Shown piece by piece: positions 46,367 to 57,398 of a stretch of DNA of 64,000 bases. Source of the DNA: Phlebotomus papatasi (taxonomy: Eukaryota > Arthropoda > Insecta > Diptera > Psychodidae). A model generated the notes under the pieces. It made no database searches. It worked only from the letters and a program-made list of their open reading frames with translations, and was not told the DNA's origin. Location: contig NC_077223.1 of NCBI RefSeq assembly GCF_024763615.1, forward strand, positions 39,494,627 through 39,558,626, given 5' to 3'. The translations under genes were made by a program, and so were the position numbers. How positions within the stretch are numbered: the stretch's first letter is position 1; every line of letters starts with the position of its first letter.

Positions 46367-46619
46367 CACTGACAAAAAAACGGGGGTGCGATTAACTTTT
46401 TTTCCTCATAACTTTAACACTTTTTAGGTGTAAAAGTATATCAACATTTTTTAATGTTAATTTTACACCTTTTTAAGGGTAAAATTAACATGGAAAAGGG
46501 TAACTTTAACCCCTAATACATCTTAAAAACATAATATTTACACAGATTTCAGATCAATACAGCAGGTAAAATAAACATTTCCAGAATGTTATTTTAACTT
46601 TTTCGGATTTCTCTCAGTG
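46367..46619. mobile_element. CACTGAG MITE, copy 2 (GA duplicated)
   Basis: Starts CACTGACAAAAAAACGGG and ends GGATTTCTCTCAGTG, with GA at 46365-46366 and 46620-46621. Inverse orientation relative to 24302-24560. The same dinucleotide (GA) flanks the 4.1-kb array element. Confidence 0.75.
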
Positions 46620-46640
46620 GAGGAAAGCTTTTGTGAGTAA

Positions 46641-46764
46641 TGGTTCTACACACTGGCAGCAAATTTCGTCAAACATTTAACGTTTCTGCTGTCCACAATG
46701 ATAGGGGAAATTTTCTTTAAAAAATGCATTTTGTTTAAATTGTTCTTTGTGTATAAAGACCTCA
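46641..46764. mobile_element. diverged TAA-type MITE
   Basis: TGGTTCTACACACTGGCAGC after TAA (46638-46640) and a decayed right end TTGTGTATAAAGACCTCA match the family of 15701-15839. The right target copy is no longer recognisable. Confidence 0.55.
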
Positions 46765-48410
46765 AGATAATTGAAGTAGTGATAACTGGAAGTGGTTAAA
46801 ATTTTCTCATAAAATCTACAAGAAAATTTGCTCAGTAAATTGAACATGAACAAATGCAATGTATTTCATACGAGATAATGAATAAAAAAATATTTAATAA
46901 TTTTTAGAGAACTATTTTATCTCGGGGACACGATCGAATCTTCAAATTCTTCGATATTATTTGCGTTCTCAATATGTGCTTCTTTTACCTGTACTATAAT
47001 GAAATTCTTTTGATCGTCTAAGTTAATGTCTATTACTTAACAAGCTTAATGCTTAATCTCTCTTCTACATGTCTCTCAACTTCACGGTGAATCTTTTCCC
47101 AAAATTAGATATTAAATATTCCAAAGGGTTGGCCAAGGTACTTTTTCTCCATGCAAAAATAAAATTATTAAAGTATAACTTTATTATGAGACGCCTAATG
47201 AGTTTCATCTCTATACATGATCGAAATACCCATTTTGCTTATTTAAGATTCCACTGCAGAAACCCACGGAGACTGACAAAAACCCAGCCTGAAAGATGAT
47301 TTGAAAAGGATGAAAAGATTGAAGAGTATATTCAATGTTTGATGTCCTAGAGGATTCCTCTAGGGATAGAGAATGAAGGTGTTTGGGAAGGTGATGAGTC
47401 AAACGAGGGTAAAAGTACTAGAGCCAGACACGTTCCAGACTCACTGGCACACTTTTTCACACAGCCACCCCCCAAATGGCACACCCTCAACCCTCCACTC
47501 TTACCCCTTTAAGCGAGAAAGTAACGATGAGAATTCCGAAAAGCCATAAAACTACACCCGAACTTCTACACCATTGGATTCATTCATCTTCACTCTGTAA
47601 AATTTCATACACAAGCTCTTCATAAAAGAAAAGTGATTTAAAATCTTTTGGAAAACAGCAAAAAAAATTTTGGATACCACAAAGAACAGTAAATATAATC
47701 TTTCGATTGTGAATTATGTATATATTTTGACTCCTTACCCTTCTCCATAGTGTCGTATTTTGGTAGAATTTGGAAATTTGATGTTCATATTATTTTTGGC
47801 GTCACGCTGTTTGTCCGTCTGTACGTCTGAATGTTTGGCCGTTACCACGCCTGAACCCCAAACGGTTAGAGATAGAGACTTGGAACCTTCGGGGGACCCC
47901 CCATAAGGCGACTTAAGTCGGACCATTAACATGCTCCTTATTTCCCTTACCCCTTCCCTTCCCTTACCGTGCTACCACACTAGGATTTTTTCAATTTGTA
48001 TATTGAATTTAATTTTCAGATGAATTGATCCTATGCGTTATTTCACATTAAAAACCAATAAAATTGATAGACTTTCACTTATTTATTAATATAAACTAAT
48101 ACTTGGTCCACAAAAACCTGTTTAAATATGTTAAAATAGCATAAATGTGGTTGCTCAAATAAATTTGAATTCAGCAAATTAAAATGTTAAAATTGCTCAT
48201 TAATTTCGATTTTATTGCAGTTAAACAAGTAGTCTTTAAGAGAAAATGGTTCTTATTAAATTTATTTATTCGCAATTAATATTATTTGTGGCCAAAAAAT
48301 AAGATAAGCATAGTGATATAGTGATAAATTTGTACGGGAGTGATGCTTCAGTATCGGGAGCAAATTGCTAAGTTCATCCAAAGCCATTCAAAAAAAAAAA
48401 AATTATGCCA
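46765..48410. other. no gene seen; repeat fragment at 47790-47970
   Basis: At 47790-47970 the minus strand carries the 'ggtcccaagtctctatctctaaccgtttgg' block of the ACCGGTT-type repeat with its GTCC-tetramer patch. A short C-rich patch occurs at 47410-47540. Otherwise AT-rich. Confidence 0.35.
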
Positions 48411-48648
48411 AGAAATTTGCTGTTTGTATGACTTCACACAGATTTTTAATAAGACAGTTTGAGGATCTTTTCATGAGCCCTTTCCCTACAACTATTTCTT
48501 CTGGCTTTGGGGATCCTTCTGCATAACAGATAAGTGACTTACAGGCCATTTTAAAGACTATCACACATTTTTCAGAGTCATTCACAATCAAAAATCTCAC
48601 GGCATTATTTAAAATTGAGCAAATTTCTTGTAAATTGTGTCCTAACTG
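48411..48648 (-). CDS. unassigned 80-codon open stretch, very tentative
   Basis: After a plausible acceptor (TGAAAATTCTCACAG) the minus strand stays open for about 80 codons. It includes FLIVNDSEKCVIVFKMACKS and GSPKPEEIVVGKGLMKRSSN before a stop at about 48411. A donor-like GTAAGT occurs inside (near 48540). No family likeness is recognised. It may be a transposon-derived fragment, an exon or chance. Confidence 0.15.
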
Positions 48649-48842
48649 TGAGAATTTTCAAGTAAATTTTAGAAATCTTTTAACGCTAAATTGGCTCAAT
48701 TGAAATTAAGATTTAAATTGCGAAAATTCTAGTGTGTTAGCACCGTTACAAAACTATATTTCCAGGATTGCGCGAAAACTTGTCTCGCGTTTTTTTTAAA
48801 TTTTAGGATGTATTTAAGAGGTTACCTAGGTGGACATTTCGT

Positions 48843-49440
48843 CTTTATATGAAAATACCATTAAATCATTCCTACACCGAGTGAGAGAAATTCTAAAAAG
48901 TTAAAATAACATTCTGGAAATGTTTATTTTACCCTGCAGTATTGATCCGAAATTGGGGTACATATTATGCTTTATAGGTGTTTTAGGGGTTAAAGTTACC
49001 CTTTTTCATGTAAATTTTAACCTTAAAAAGGTGTAAAATTAACATTAAAAATGTTGATATATTTTTACACCTAAAAAGTGTTAAATTTATGAGGAAAAAA
49101 GTTAATCGCACCCCCATTTTTTCTCAGTGTAATAAGGGTTTTCCATGGTCAAATAGTAAAAAGGCTCCATAGAGTGCATTTATCTACCAAATAGTGCCAT
49201 GTTTGGGCTCCTTGCAAATGTCTTGGAATTTCTGTCAAGTCTGAATCGGTTCTAATCGATTCTTAAGGGGAAGTGAACCAATTCATAACCATTTTGGGCG
49301 ATCTTTTGAGTAATTTGTGAATGGATTTAAATCGGTTATGAGTCGGTAAACGGTAATTGTTGCGAAAGTACTTTTGAGGTATAGGATCTAAGTCACAAAT
49401 TCTAGCATCTCGTAAAGATTGTGACGCTTTGCCTCTCCTT
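48843..49440 (-). repeat. ACCGGTT-rich repeat copy split by a MITE
   Basis: Both sides of 48875-49129 align to the repeat: 'gaaaataccattaaatcattcc' on the left, 'aataagggttttcc.tggtcaaa...gtgccatgtttgggctcc' on the right. The intact copy at 15318-16235 reads ATTCCTAATAACGG in inverse at the junction, i.e. one TA. Confidence 0.7.
48875..49129. mobile_element. CACTGAG MITE, copy 3 (TA duplicated)
   Basis: Begins CACCGAGTGAGAGAAATTC, ends TTTTTTCTCAGTG, flanked by TA (48873-48874, 49130-49131). The related repeat without the insert confirms the boundaries. Confidence 0.85.
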
Positions 49441-49737
49441 TTTTTCAAGAATTTACCCCAGTATGACATGTATCAGATTCAAATCTTAACATGGTTTTTC
49501 TGAACCCAAAGAACTTCGTTAGATTGAATTGAGAAGATAGAATTTAATGAAATTTTATATCAGTAGAAATTTGCAAAGACGACCAAGAAGGATGTGTCGT
49601 AAGAAAGGCTTGAACAAGTGGCCTTGAAATATCCCTTAAAGAAAATTGTCAATAACATTGACATTTTTTGGCGAGATGGTTTCTTTTGAAGCCACAATGA
49701 TATGCAAAAACAAGAATATTTAGTTGAACTGATAGTA

Positions 49738-49987
49738 CACTGAGAGAAATCCGAAAAAGTTAAAATAACATTCCGGAAATGTAAATTTTACCCTGCAGTA
49801 TCGATCCAAAATCGGTGTAAATATTACCCTTTTTAGGTGTATTATGGGTTAAAGTTACCCTTTTCATGTTAATTTAACAATTAAAAAGGTGTAAAATTAA
49901 CATTAAAAAATGTTTATATATTTTTACACCTAAAAAGTGTTAAAGTTATGAGGAAAAATGTTAATCGCACCCTCTTTTTTCTCAGTG
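49738..49987. mobile_element. CACTGAG MITE, copy 4 (TA duplicated)
   Basis: Begins CACTGAGAGAAATCCGAAAA, ends TTTTTTCTCAGTG, flanked by TA (49736-49737, 49988-49989). Same orientation as copies 1 and 3. Confidence 0.8.
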
Positions 49988-49989
49988 TA

Positions 49990-51229
49990 ACTAAAATGTC
50001 TGTTAACTCAAATGTTCTGGGTTTGATTCCCTTCTAGGAGGATAGTGAGGCACTTTTGATTTCGAGCAATTTTAAAATTGTTTTTTTTCCTATTTTGGCT
50101 TGATAACTGGTTTGTGTATCCTAATTATATCATGATAAGGTCCAGTTTCATTTCAAAATAGAAGAAAAAAATTTAATTTCAAAGCTGCCTTAATTCAACT
50201 GCCCCACTTTCCTCTAAGCTTAAAATGTAAAGACTTTTTTTTTACAATTTTGAGATGCTTTTCTTACATTCTCTTGGTGTAACTTAGTACTGTGAATATT
50301 AATCTATGCATAGAACATAAATAAGAAAAATCTGATGGTGAAATTAACTCTTTTGCGATCTCATCTTAAAATTCGCGTAGAAAGAGGAAATCTTCCGTTT
50401 TCCACCATCAACTGTGATAAAGCAGAAGACGTGAGGATGAAAAAAGGCGCCCTGAAACGTCGCAGCAGTTTTCCGTCGGAAGGAAGGGTATAGATGAAGA
50501 TGGGAAGGATGGAGCAACAGCTGGTGCTCTTGGGAGGGTGTTGTGAGCTGAAGGATGGGCGAAACATGGGAATTCCCATCGTCTGCCAAGGAAAAAGTGA
50601 AACTGTGTCAGTGAAAGCTCCGTTGACGTCGACTTCGGTGGATATTGCAGTCTTTTGTGGCATGAGGTGATTTTTCCATCAGCTTAAAAGTGAGAGTTTT
50701 CACGTGCTTTCCTTTGGATTCATCCTGCATACATTTCCTTCTTTTATGGCGAAGAATTACTGGTTTTACATGACAAACTTCTTAAAGCTTTTTTGACAAG
50801 GTAATGACATCTTTACAATATAATAATTGCTTAGGGGGAAGTGGGGCACCTTTGAAGTTGAGCTTTTTTCTCCTATTTTTAAATAGAACTGAGTCCTATA
50901 ATAATGTAATTTTGGCTTCACAATTGGTTTAAGAAGCTAAATTATATCATATTAAGGTCCAGTCACCCCTTGTTAAAACAATTTGTTCCCTTCAATAATT
51001 TTCTTTTGGAGAAAATGTTATCGAATGCTAACATGTGAGAGTTGATATCTCTTTTCTTCTATAGTCAGAATTAAAAATGTTTGAAACTAAATAAAATTAA
51101 AAAAAATTATCAAACGTTCAAGGTGTTATTTTCTCAAAACCTTTATCCATAAAATTACATTAAAATATGACCCCTTTATCAATTTTATTTCACAATTGAC
51201 TAATTTATTCATAAATTAGGATTTCTCCC
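49990..51229. other. no gene seen; two GGGGCACC fragments and a GC-richer island
   Basis: Fragments of the 13431-13795 family lie at about 50055-50215 (ending ACTGCCCCACTTTCC) and 50833-50965 (starting GGGGGAAGTGGGGCACC). Between them 50340-50720 is less AT-rich. The overlapping minus frames there (50344-50589, 50361-50663) contradict each other and have no family likeness. Confidence 0.35.
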
Positions 51230-51780
51230 TTTGCAAAATTAATGACTCACCAGCCAATTTTCCTCATCTGGAAAATATCTCCGAAAGGATCGAAAGATAG
51301 CTCAAGAGCGAATTTATCTCATTAGAAGGGTATTTTTTTGTCTCTTCGAAAGAAGAATTACGCACTAGAAAAAGGGTTCTACCTCCATCCAAACCCCTTT
51401 GGAAAACCAGAAACACTTTAGGTGATGAATCTTTCTCGACTCGCACCATTTTCTCCGCATGTTCTGGGTGTCTTTCCTCATGCTGCCGCATAACAATAAT
51501 TTGAATTTTAATTAATTTCAAATCGAACCACATACCCTTTCCCGTCCACAGCTTAATAACTTCTCTGTCGTGCATAAATTTGAATTTTATATTAAATTAT
51601 ATTATTTGTGAGTGCTTCAGTCTCATTCGACAATCGGTGAGTACGGAATTATTTGTATATCGACCGCGCCATTACAATTTTCTCGTTTTTTTGCAATCAT
51701 TTAATACTGTCTTAACCTTAATTGTGTGCACAATGTGGGTAAAAAAATGCTACTAAACAATTTTATATAGATATAATGAT
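51230..51780. other. mixed single-copy sequence, no gene seen
   Basis: A 103-codon minus frame at 51264-51575 contains charged segments but no domain I recognise and no matching splice sites. Left uncalled. Confidence 0.25.
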
Positions 51781-51794
51781 AATTATGATAAATT

Positions 51795-52054
51795 GGCACT
51801 CAATGGGTCAAGTGGTAGAGCACTCGCTCTATGATGCAAATGTCCCGGGTTCGAATCCCCTTTAGGTCACCAGAAATTTTTCTGGCGTTAAAGGTGTTCG
51901 GATTGCATCCAGTGAGCTTCACTGTACTTGATTCCACGGGCATGGGACTGACAACCTTATCCCGTACAAGAAAAAATAATAATGCGTGTCTAGAAATCCC
52001 CTTGTGGGAAGGCCTAGTTCCTTCATGGAATGTTGCGCCAGCATTATTATTATT
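51795..52054 (+). mobile_element. full-length tRNA-derived SINE
   Basis: The tRNA-like head starts GGCACTCAATGGGTCAAGTG and includes TAGAGCACTCGCTCTATGA and a perfect B box GGTTCGAATCC. The body includes 'ctggcgttaaaggtgttcggattgcatcc' and ends in an (ATT)n tail. The 13-bp target duplication ATTATGATAAATT stands at 51782-51794 and 52055-52067, with some ambiguity from the ATT tail. At about 260 bp this is the reference copy for 12965-13375 and 44181-44341. The 76-codon frame inside is not a gene. Confidence 0.85.
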
Positions 52055-52100
52055 ATTATGATAAATTTTAGAACAGATTTTATTGTTCGGAAAGATTTAA

Positions 52101-52587
52101 CCCTTTAACGACGAGACACTTTTTACGGACTGAAAATCAACAATAAAAATTAAATTGAGGAACATAACGAATGATAAGTCTTATATCTAACCTTGGAAAG
52201 TTCAACAGAGTCTAATTTGGTGTATTTTGTGCTTCTATGAACGATATGAACAAAAATAGCCCAAAAATTTAAGTAATTTTTCTGACAATACCAATGAATA
52301 ATATTTTTCGCTTTAATGAGAAATATTATGTATGATTATTGTAGTTTTTATTGCCAAAAGGGTTTTGCTTAAAAAAATTGGAAGTATAAAAAATAAATAA
52401 AATTAATTATGAATTTGAGAATTTAAAAATTCGCCATTTTTGAGCTTAAATATTTACGACATAGCAAATAGCTAGAGACTTGCAAAAAATATTCTAGATT
52501 CCTTCAACCTTCAACTATACAATTATGTACAGACATAAGAAAAAAATAACTTTATGGGACACCGGCGTTCCAATGGTCCTTAAAGGG
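52101..52587. mobile_element. 487-bp TTAA-target piggyBac-like element
   Basis: Ends CCCTTTAACGACGAGACACT and GTCCTTAAAGGG with TTAA at 52097-52100 and 52588-52591. A close sister of 37088-37716, with one internal segment lacking. Confidence 0.75.
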
Positions 52588-52616
52588 TTAAAGTGCAGAA
52601 TAAAACTTTAGTTTAA

Positions 52617-52757
52617 TGGCCCCTACACACTAGGAGCAATTTCTTTAAAAAATGCCTTTTTAAAGAAAAATTCCCTTATCCTTGTAGGCAGAAACGTCAG
52701 AATTTTTTAAAAAAAAGGCCAATTTTGACTAAAATTGCTTTTAGTGTGTAGACACCA
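52617..52757. mobile_element. 141-bp TAA-type MITE
   Basis: TGGCCCCTACACACTAGGAG and TTTAGTGTGTAGACACCA are inverted ends. Flanks are TAA (52614-52616) and TGA (52758-52760), one change from a perfect duplication. Confidence 0.75.
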
Positions 52758-52759
52758 TG

Positions 52760-53235
52760 AATGAACCGTAAATTGGAAAAAATTGATTTTAATTGCAATT
52801 GAATTTTATTGTTATTTCTGTGTTGATCCTGTCCCCTGTTGTTATCGTTATCTTAGGTTTCATAAATATACTTGCGAAGAAAATGAAAGAATGCGCCTTT
52901 GTTGTGGGAGAAATTGGGGAAACACCAAACCGACCATCACAATTTCATCAATAGACAAGTATCCCTATAGTAATCTATGAAATCATACGGGTCTCATCCT
53001 CTGAAGTCTAATATCTGATGAAAAATTCGCAGTGTTCGGTGCTACCCCGTGTTCGATGGTGCCCCAGTTTCCCCTATACAGGGGATGAAATTTAAATATG
53101 TTTTAAAAAAAAAGTGTTTCGGGTGTTCGGTTCTTTTACTAACTAATATGTAAGTAGAGGTTAATAAATTAATAATTTAATAACACCTAAAATCTAATAT
53201 CTAATATCATTCAAATAAAATTAATTTTACTTGAA
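52760..53235. other. no gene seen; isolated GGGGCACC-type end at 53000-53076
   Basis: GTGCTACCCCGTGTTCGATG...CCCAGTTTCCCCTA is a complete outer end whose partner subterminal text is at 9900-10030. The rest is AT-rich. Confidence 0.4.
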
Positions 53236-54135
53236 AAACAATAATCATCATTTTCAACCGCTAATCCCTATTGAGGTCGCGGGCATATTACATCAAGGTT
53301 AACAACCCACGTCTGTCGATCCTCCTGGCTCTGTCGATCCTGATGGCTTGCAGAGCTTTTCTGAAGAATCTTTCTTCATTGATGCGTTGAACATGACCAT
53401 ACCATCGAAGTTGTGATCTCTCAACTCGAAAAAGCAACTTCTCGACTCTTAGCTCCTTACGAACGGCTACATTCCTGACTCGATCTCGACGAGTGATTCC
53501 CTTAACCGAACGGAGATACCTCATCTCAGCAGCTTGTACTCGCGCTCTTACTTTTTCGGTCATTACATAAATCCCCCAAATCTCATGGCCACAGGTGAGA
53601 ACAGGAACGAACACCGTTTTAAAGACCGACAATGACCGACTAAGCTCGGCTTTCCTCGCCATGTTTCTGCCAAGCTTCCTCATAATTGCAGAAGCTTGAG
53701 AGATTCGCGACTAGAGTTCTGCGTTTATCCAACCATCACTCGTAAATAACAACCCGAGATACTTGAACTTCTTCATCTGTTTCAATAGGATTCCACTGTG
53801 CATCACTGAGAAAAAAAGAGGGTGCGATTAACTTTTTTTCCTCATAACTTTAACATTTTTAAGGTGTAAAAATATATCAACAATTTTTAAAGTTAATTTT
53901 GCACCTTTTTAAGGGTAAAATTAAGATAAAAAGGGTAACTTTAATCCTTAATACACCTAAAAGGGGTAATATTTACACCGATTTTGGATCAATACTGCAG
54001 GGTAAAATTAATATTTCCGGAATGTTATTTTAACTTTTTCGGATTTCTCTCAGTGATTGTACTGTACATGTACAGGTTGTCAGAAGTTTTTCATTACCTC
54101 CGACTTAACCGACTGTCGATTCTGAAAAATTTAAA
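53236..54135 (-). pseudogene. 3' part of a non-LTR retrotransposon (reverse transcriptase C-terminus)
   Basis: The minus strand encodes the classic end of a LINE reverse transcriptase. KKFKYLG comes first, then FKTVFVPVLTCGHEIW, VMTEKVRARVQAAEMRYLR, VKGITRRDRVRN and RVERSQLRWYGHVQRI, with an uninterrupted frame from 53683 down to 53288. The enzyme copies its RNA at the target site (family knowledge). The sequence is 5'-truncated, carries frameshifts and stops upstream (for example before MRKLGRN), and lost part of the segment after RWYGHV. A CACTGAG MITE at 53804-54055 splits it; LINE sequence resumes beyond it to about 54135, where a GGGGA-type element begins shortly after. A short A/T-rich GATGATTATT tail follows the 3' end. 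The clade (CR1/Rex-like or related) cannot be fixed by eye. Confidence 0.8.
53804..54055. mobile_element. CACTGAG MITE, copy 5, inside a LINE
   Basis: Begins CACTGAGAAAAAAAGAGGG and ends GATTTCTCTCAGTG, flanked by AT (53802-53803 and 54056-54057). Dropping it with one AT restores a continuous LINE reading at the junction (…STMHSGILLKQMKKF), which confirms a 2-bp duplication. Confidence 0.85.
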
Positions 54136-54162
54136 CAATAGCTGCACTTTTTGGAGCCAATA

Positions 54163-55327
54163 GGGGAGACCGGGGTACAATTATCCAAAAGTAGAATTAT
54201 GCAGTGGATTTTTCTCGTTTCCCTTAAATTGCACATTGAGCAAACTATTTTTTAGTGAAAGTAAGAACACTAAAATTAAATTAAATTCAATAAAAAATTG
54301 GCTGAAAGCGCTGAAAGGCTTTTTCTTTAGGCTTAAGTCACATATTTAGCATCAGTCGGCTTCAGTGTATCAAGTGAAACAATATTTGGTATCCTCAGTT
54401 TAAGATTTCGTCTGGAAAACTGGTAAAATTAGTACCCTAAAAGTGGCTATATCTACCCCAGGACAGGGTAAGTGTAGCCAATGTGTCATACTTATTTCAT
54501 TATACTCTCTAGAAAAAGTCAAGGATTTTAGAGCTTTGAACTAAATTGCATGATACAGCCAATGTCCTAATGGTTATGAAACACTAAAAAATAAGACAAA
54601 CCTTACACTCAGAAAAATAAACGAGTAAAACTTACTCGAATCGATGTTAAATTAACTCTTTTCCATTGTGATTTTCGATTAAGTATATTTTAGAGTTGAT
54701 TTTATTTCTATTTAGATTTAATATTCGGAAGAGTTGTTTCAACATTTTTATCCCAAATTTTACATGACAAAAGAGTGTAAATAACTCTTTTTAAGAGTGA
54801 GAATAATTCTTTAAGAGTTAAAATAACTATTTTTAAGAGTTAAAATAACTCGTTTCAAGAGTTAAAAGAATTCTGTTTTAGAGTTAAAATAACTCCTTCA
54901 AAATCCAAAATGGATAGATTTTGCAATTTTAAATATTTTTCTATTTTCTCATTTCCTTTATTAATATTTTCTTTAGTTCAAATTCCCCATGTTCCGAGCG
55001 AGATATCAAATATGATGCACTGCACATGTCTTCATGAAACACTGTTAGGCATATTTCTGATTGATGTTCCATATGAACTCTGTCACACGAAAAACTTCTC
55101 GACTGAAGTATATTCTTCTTTAAAACGAAAACATTTAAGCATATACTTCAGTCGAGATGAAATTTTCCACAGAAAAAGAGTAATAATTACATCGATATTC
55201 GACGAGTTATTTCAACTCGGCTATAAAGTTGTTTCAACTCTACGGTTATTTCTTAGTGTATAATTTTTTTCACAAATCATGCGAGAAAAAAGCTTCATTT
55301 GCTAGCTAAAAATACCCCGGTCTCCCC
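54163..55327. mobile_element. GGGGAGACCGGGGTAC element, 1.2 kb
   Basis: Ends GGGGAGACCGGGGTACAATT and ATACCCCGGTCTCCCC with TA at 54161-54162 and 55328-55329. A second element (54606-55258) with different ends is nested within. No transposase frame. Confidence 0.75.
54606..55258. mobile_element. CACTCAG-ended element with AGAGTTAAAATAACT repeats
   Basis: Begins CACTCAGAAAAATAAAC and ends GGTTATTTCTTAGTG; TA is duplicated (54604-54605, 55259-55260). Between 54760 and 54900 an AGAGTTAAAATAACTC-like phrase repeats about six times. A hairpin with 15-bp perfect arms TCGACTGAAGTATAT lies at 55099-55155. End type and 2-bp target link it to the CACTGAG MITEs and the 4.1-kb array element. The 117-codon frame inside is not supported. 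Confidence 0.7.
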
Positions 55328-55329
55328 TA

Positions 55330-56784
55330 TAGATTAAAAAAAAACTTTAAAATAGACATATTCACCTATTTCTAAATGAAACTGGAAGTTGCTATGATGT
55401 AATTTAGCTCCACAAATCATTTCTGAAGTTAAAATACATCACAAAAAGTTTCAATTCTATTTAAAAATAGAAGAAAAAAGCCCAATTTCAAAGTTGCCCC
55501 ATTTCAAAGATGCCCCACCTCTCTCTAGACTGAAATTTTTGAGAGCTTGAGCAAAGAGACTCTTGGTAATTGGTATGCAAAAGAGGACGTGAAAGCTGTG
55601 AAAATACATTTTCATTTTTTTCTAATTTTGAAACACCAAATAAATCCCTTCGCGAGTATGAATTTCAATCAGAAAGAATTAATAACAGTGGTATAGAAAG
55701 GTAAGAGCAGTAAATTTATTATTTTGGAAAGTAAAAAAAAACCTCTCGCTTTTCCAGCTAAAAACTCTTCCTAAAAAAATGAACTCCTAACCCACTGATC
55801 GAACTGCTATTTCCACCCACACTGTCCAATTGTATTCTTTTCGCAATGTCGATTTTCTCCTAAATACCTTCGAGAGGGATTATGATTCTCAATAAGGGAA
55901 AAATGTAATAAAAAAATTGCCATAGACAAATCAAATAAATATTAGAGGGAGAATTAATTGACTAATTGAGGCTTAAATTCCTTTTCTAAAAAGTCCTCCT
56001 GAACGAAAATAATTATAAATTGAATCTATGAAATAAATACAGTGTAAACTTGGGAATTAAACATTTTATTGCAACAATTTGATCAACAAACAGTTTAACA
56101 ATGGAAGATGGAAAATGAAATTAATTTCCAGCACATTTTAGCGATATATCGCTGATAAATTATAATAAATTATTTTCACTATTTATCAGGCGATGTAATT
56201 AATTTAGCAATTATTTTCATAATTGCGCTATTATAATTATTTGTCAACTTCATACACGTAGCAAATATTGCTATATATATGAAAATATTAACAACAAAAG
56301 GCTCAATTAATTTTAGACCAAAAAGTATTTGTAGACAATAATTGTGACAATTATTGTAAATTAGTATTTAATGAAACGAATATTTTACTATCGAAATTCG
56401 ATCAACGAAAATTTCATAGAATGTGCCTTCATGTGCCTTTGGTGAAGTGAGTCTTAGGAGAGTTGTCTCCTGATGATTGAAGAGTGTCTGGTGCTATATC
56501 TCCGATATCTCTGTGTGAGCACCCTGGAACCCTCCCGCCAAGTTTGTAAGATCCCCCTAACAACGAAACCCAGTGATCTTTGACATCACTCGACCACTGA
56601 GGAAGACACGGAGCATGTCGAAAGGTCTGGAGAAGAGTGAGTTTTTTTTTTATCCTTTTGGATTGAAGACTCCACAGCTTGTGTTGCCGCATCCGGACGG
56701 AGCTTCCCTCCAAAAATTTCCACTGAAGCTGAACGGCAATTTTACCCACGATAATTTTCAAAATACACCTCAGGAGTAATTTAA
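55330..56784. other. no gene seen; GGGGCACC fragment at 55355-55535
   Basis: The fragment ends 'tttcaaagatgccccacctctctcta' as in 13431-13634. The remainder is AT-rich. Opposed frames at 56429-56761 and 56573-56779 overlap and have no recognisable domains. Confidence 0.35.
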
Positions 56785-57385
56785 TTGAATTTCGTATAAA
56801 AATTATTTGTCGGTTATGAACCGGTTCATTACCAAATCAAAACCGATTAGAACCGCTACAGTTTTATAGGAAATTCTAAGACCTTTCCAACTAGCCCAAT
56901 CATGATCCCATCCGCTTGATAAGTGCGCTCTCTATTGTCTTTTTAACCTTTCGCCTTGAAAAACTGTTATTAGGAATGATTCAACGGTACTTTTGTCTAA
57001 GGACGAAATGTCCGCCTGGGTAATCTCTAAAACATATCCAAAAATAAAGAAAATCGCACGACGCGTTTTCGAGCAATCCTCAAAAAATATGGTTTTGGAA
57101 GGTTGGGGAGGGGTGGCGAAAAAGTGAGGGGCATGTTAACGATCGGGTCGACTTATGTGGGGCCCCCGAAGGTCCCAAGTCGCTATCTCTAACCGTTTCG
57201 CCTCTAGAGCTGGCGACGGTCGGTCGGACAGAAGGACAAACAGCGTGACGACATATTCTCAGATATCGTCTGAAACGTGAAGATTTATTGACAAAAGTAT
57301 CCTCCGGGGGGTGGAAGGTGGAAATTTAGGGCGGTGAAAAAGTCGAGGGATTATAATACTGCTCCCTCCGTGAAGTTCGATCAAT
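56785..57385 (+). repeat. ACCGGTT-rich repeat, copy holding the MITE empty site
   Basis: Colinear with 15500-16235: 'ggttatgaaccggttcatt', 'aagacctttccaac', 'ctaaggacgaaatgtccgcctgggtaatc', 'cgttttcgagcaatcc', 'ctctagagctggcgacggtcgg', 'tgctccctccg'. Lacks the MITE present at 15701-15839. Confidence 0.75.
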
Positions 57386-57398
57386 AAAAATGAGATAT

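Noticed and set aside
50361..50663. 100-codon minus-strand frame in a GC-richer island
   Set aside because: Overlaps an 81-codon frame on the same strand in another register, and no domain or splice boundary fits.
51831..52061. 76-codon plus-strand frame
   Set aside because: Entirely inside the tRNA-derived SINE.
54910..55263. 117-codon plus-strand frame
   Set aside because: Inside a repeat-rich CACTCAG element and running over its terminal repeat.
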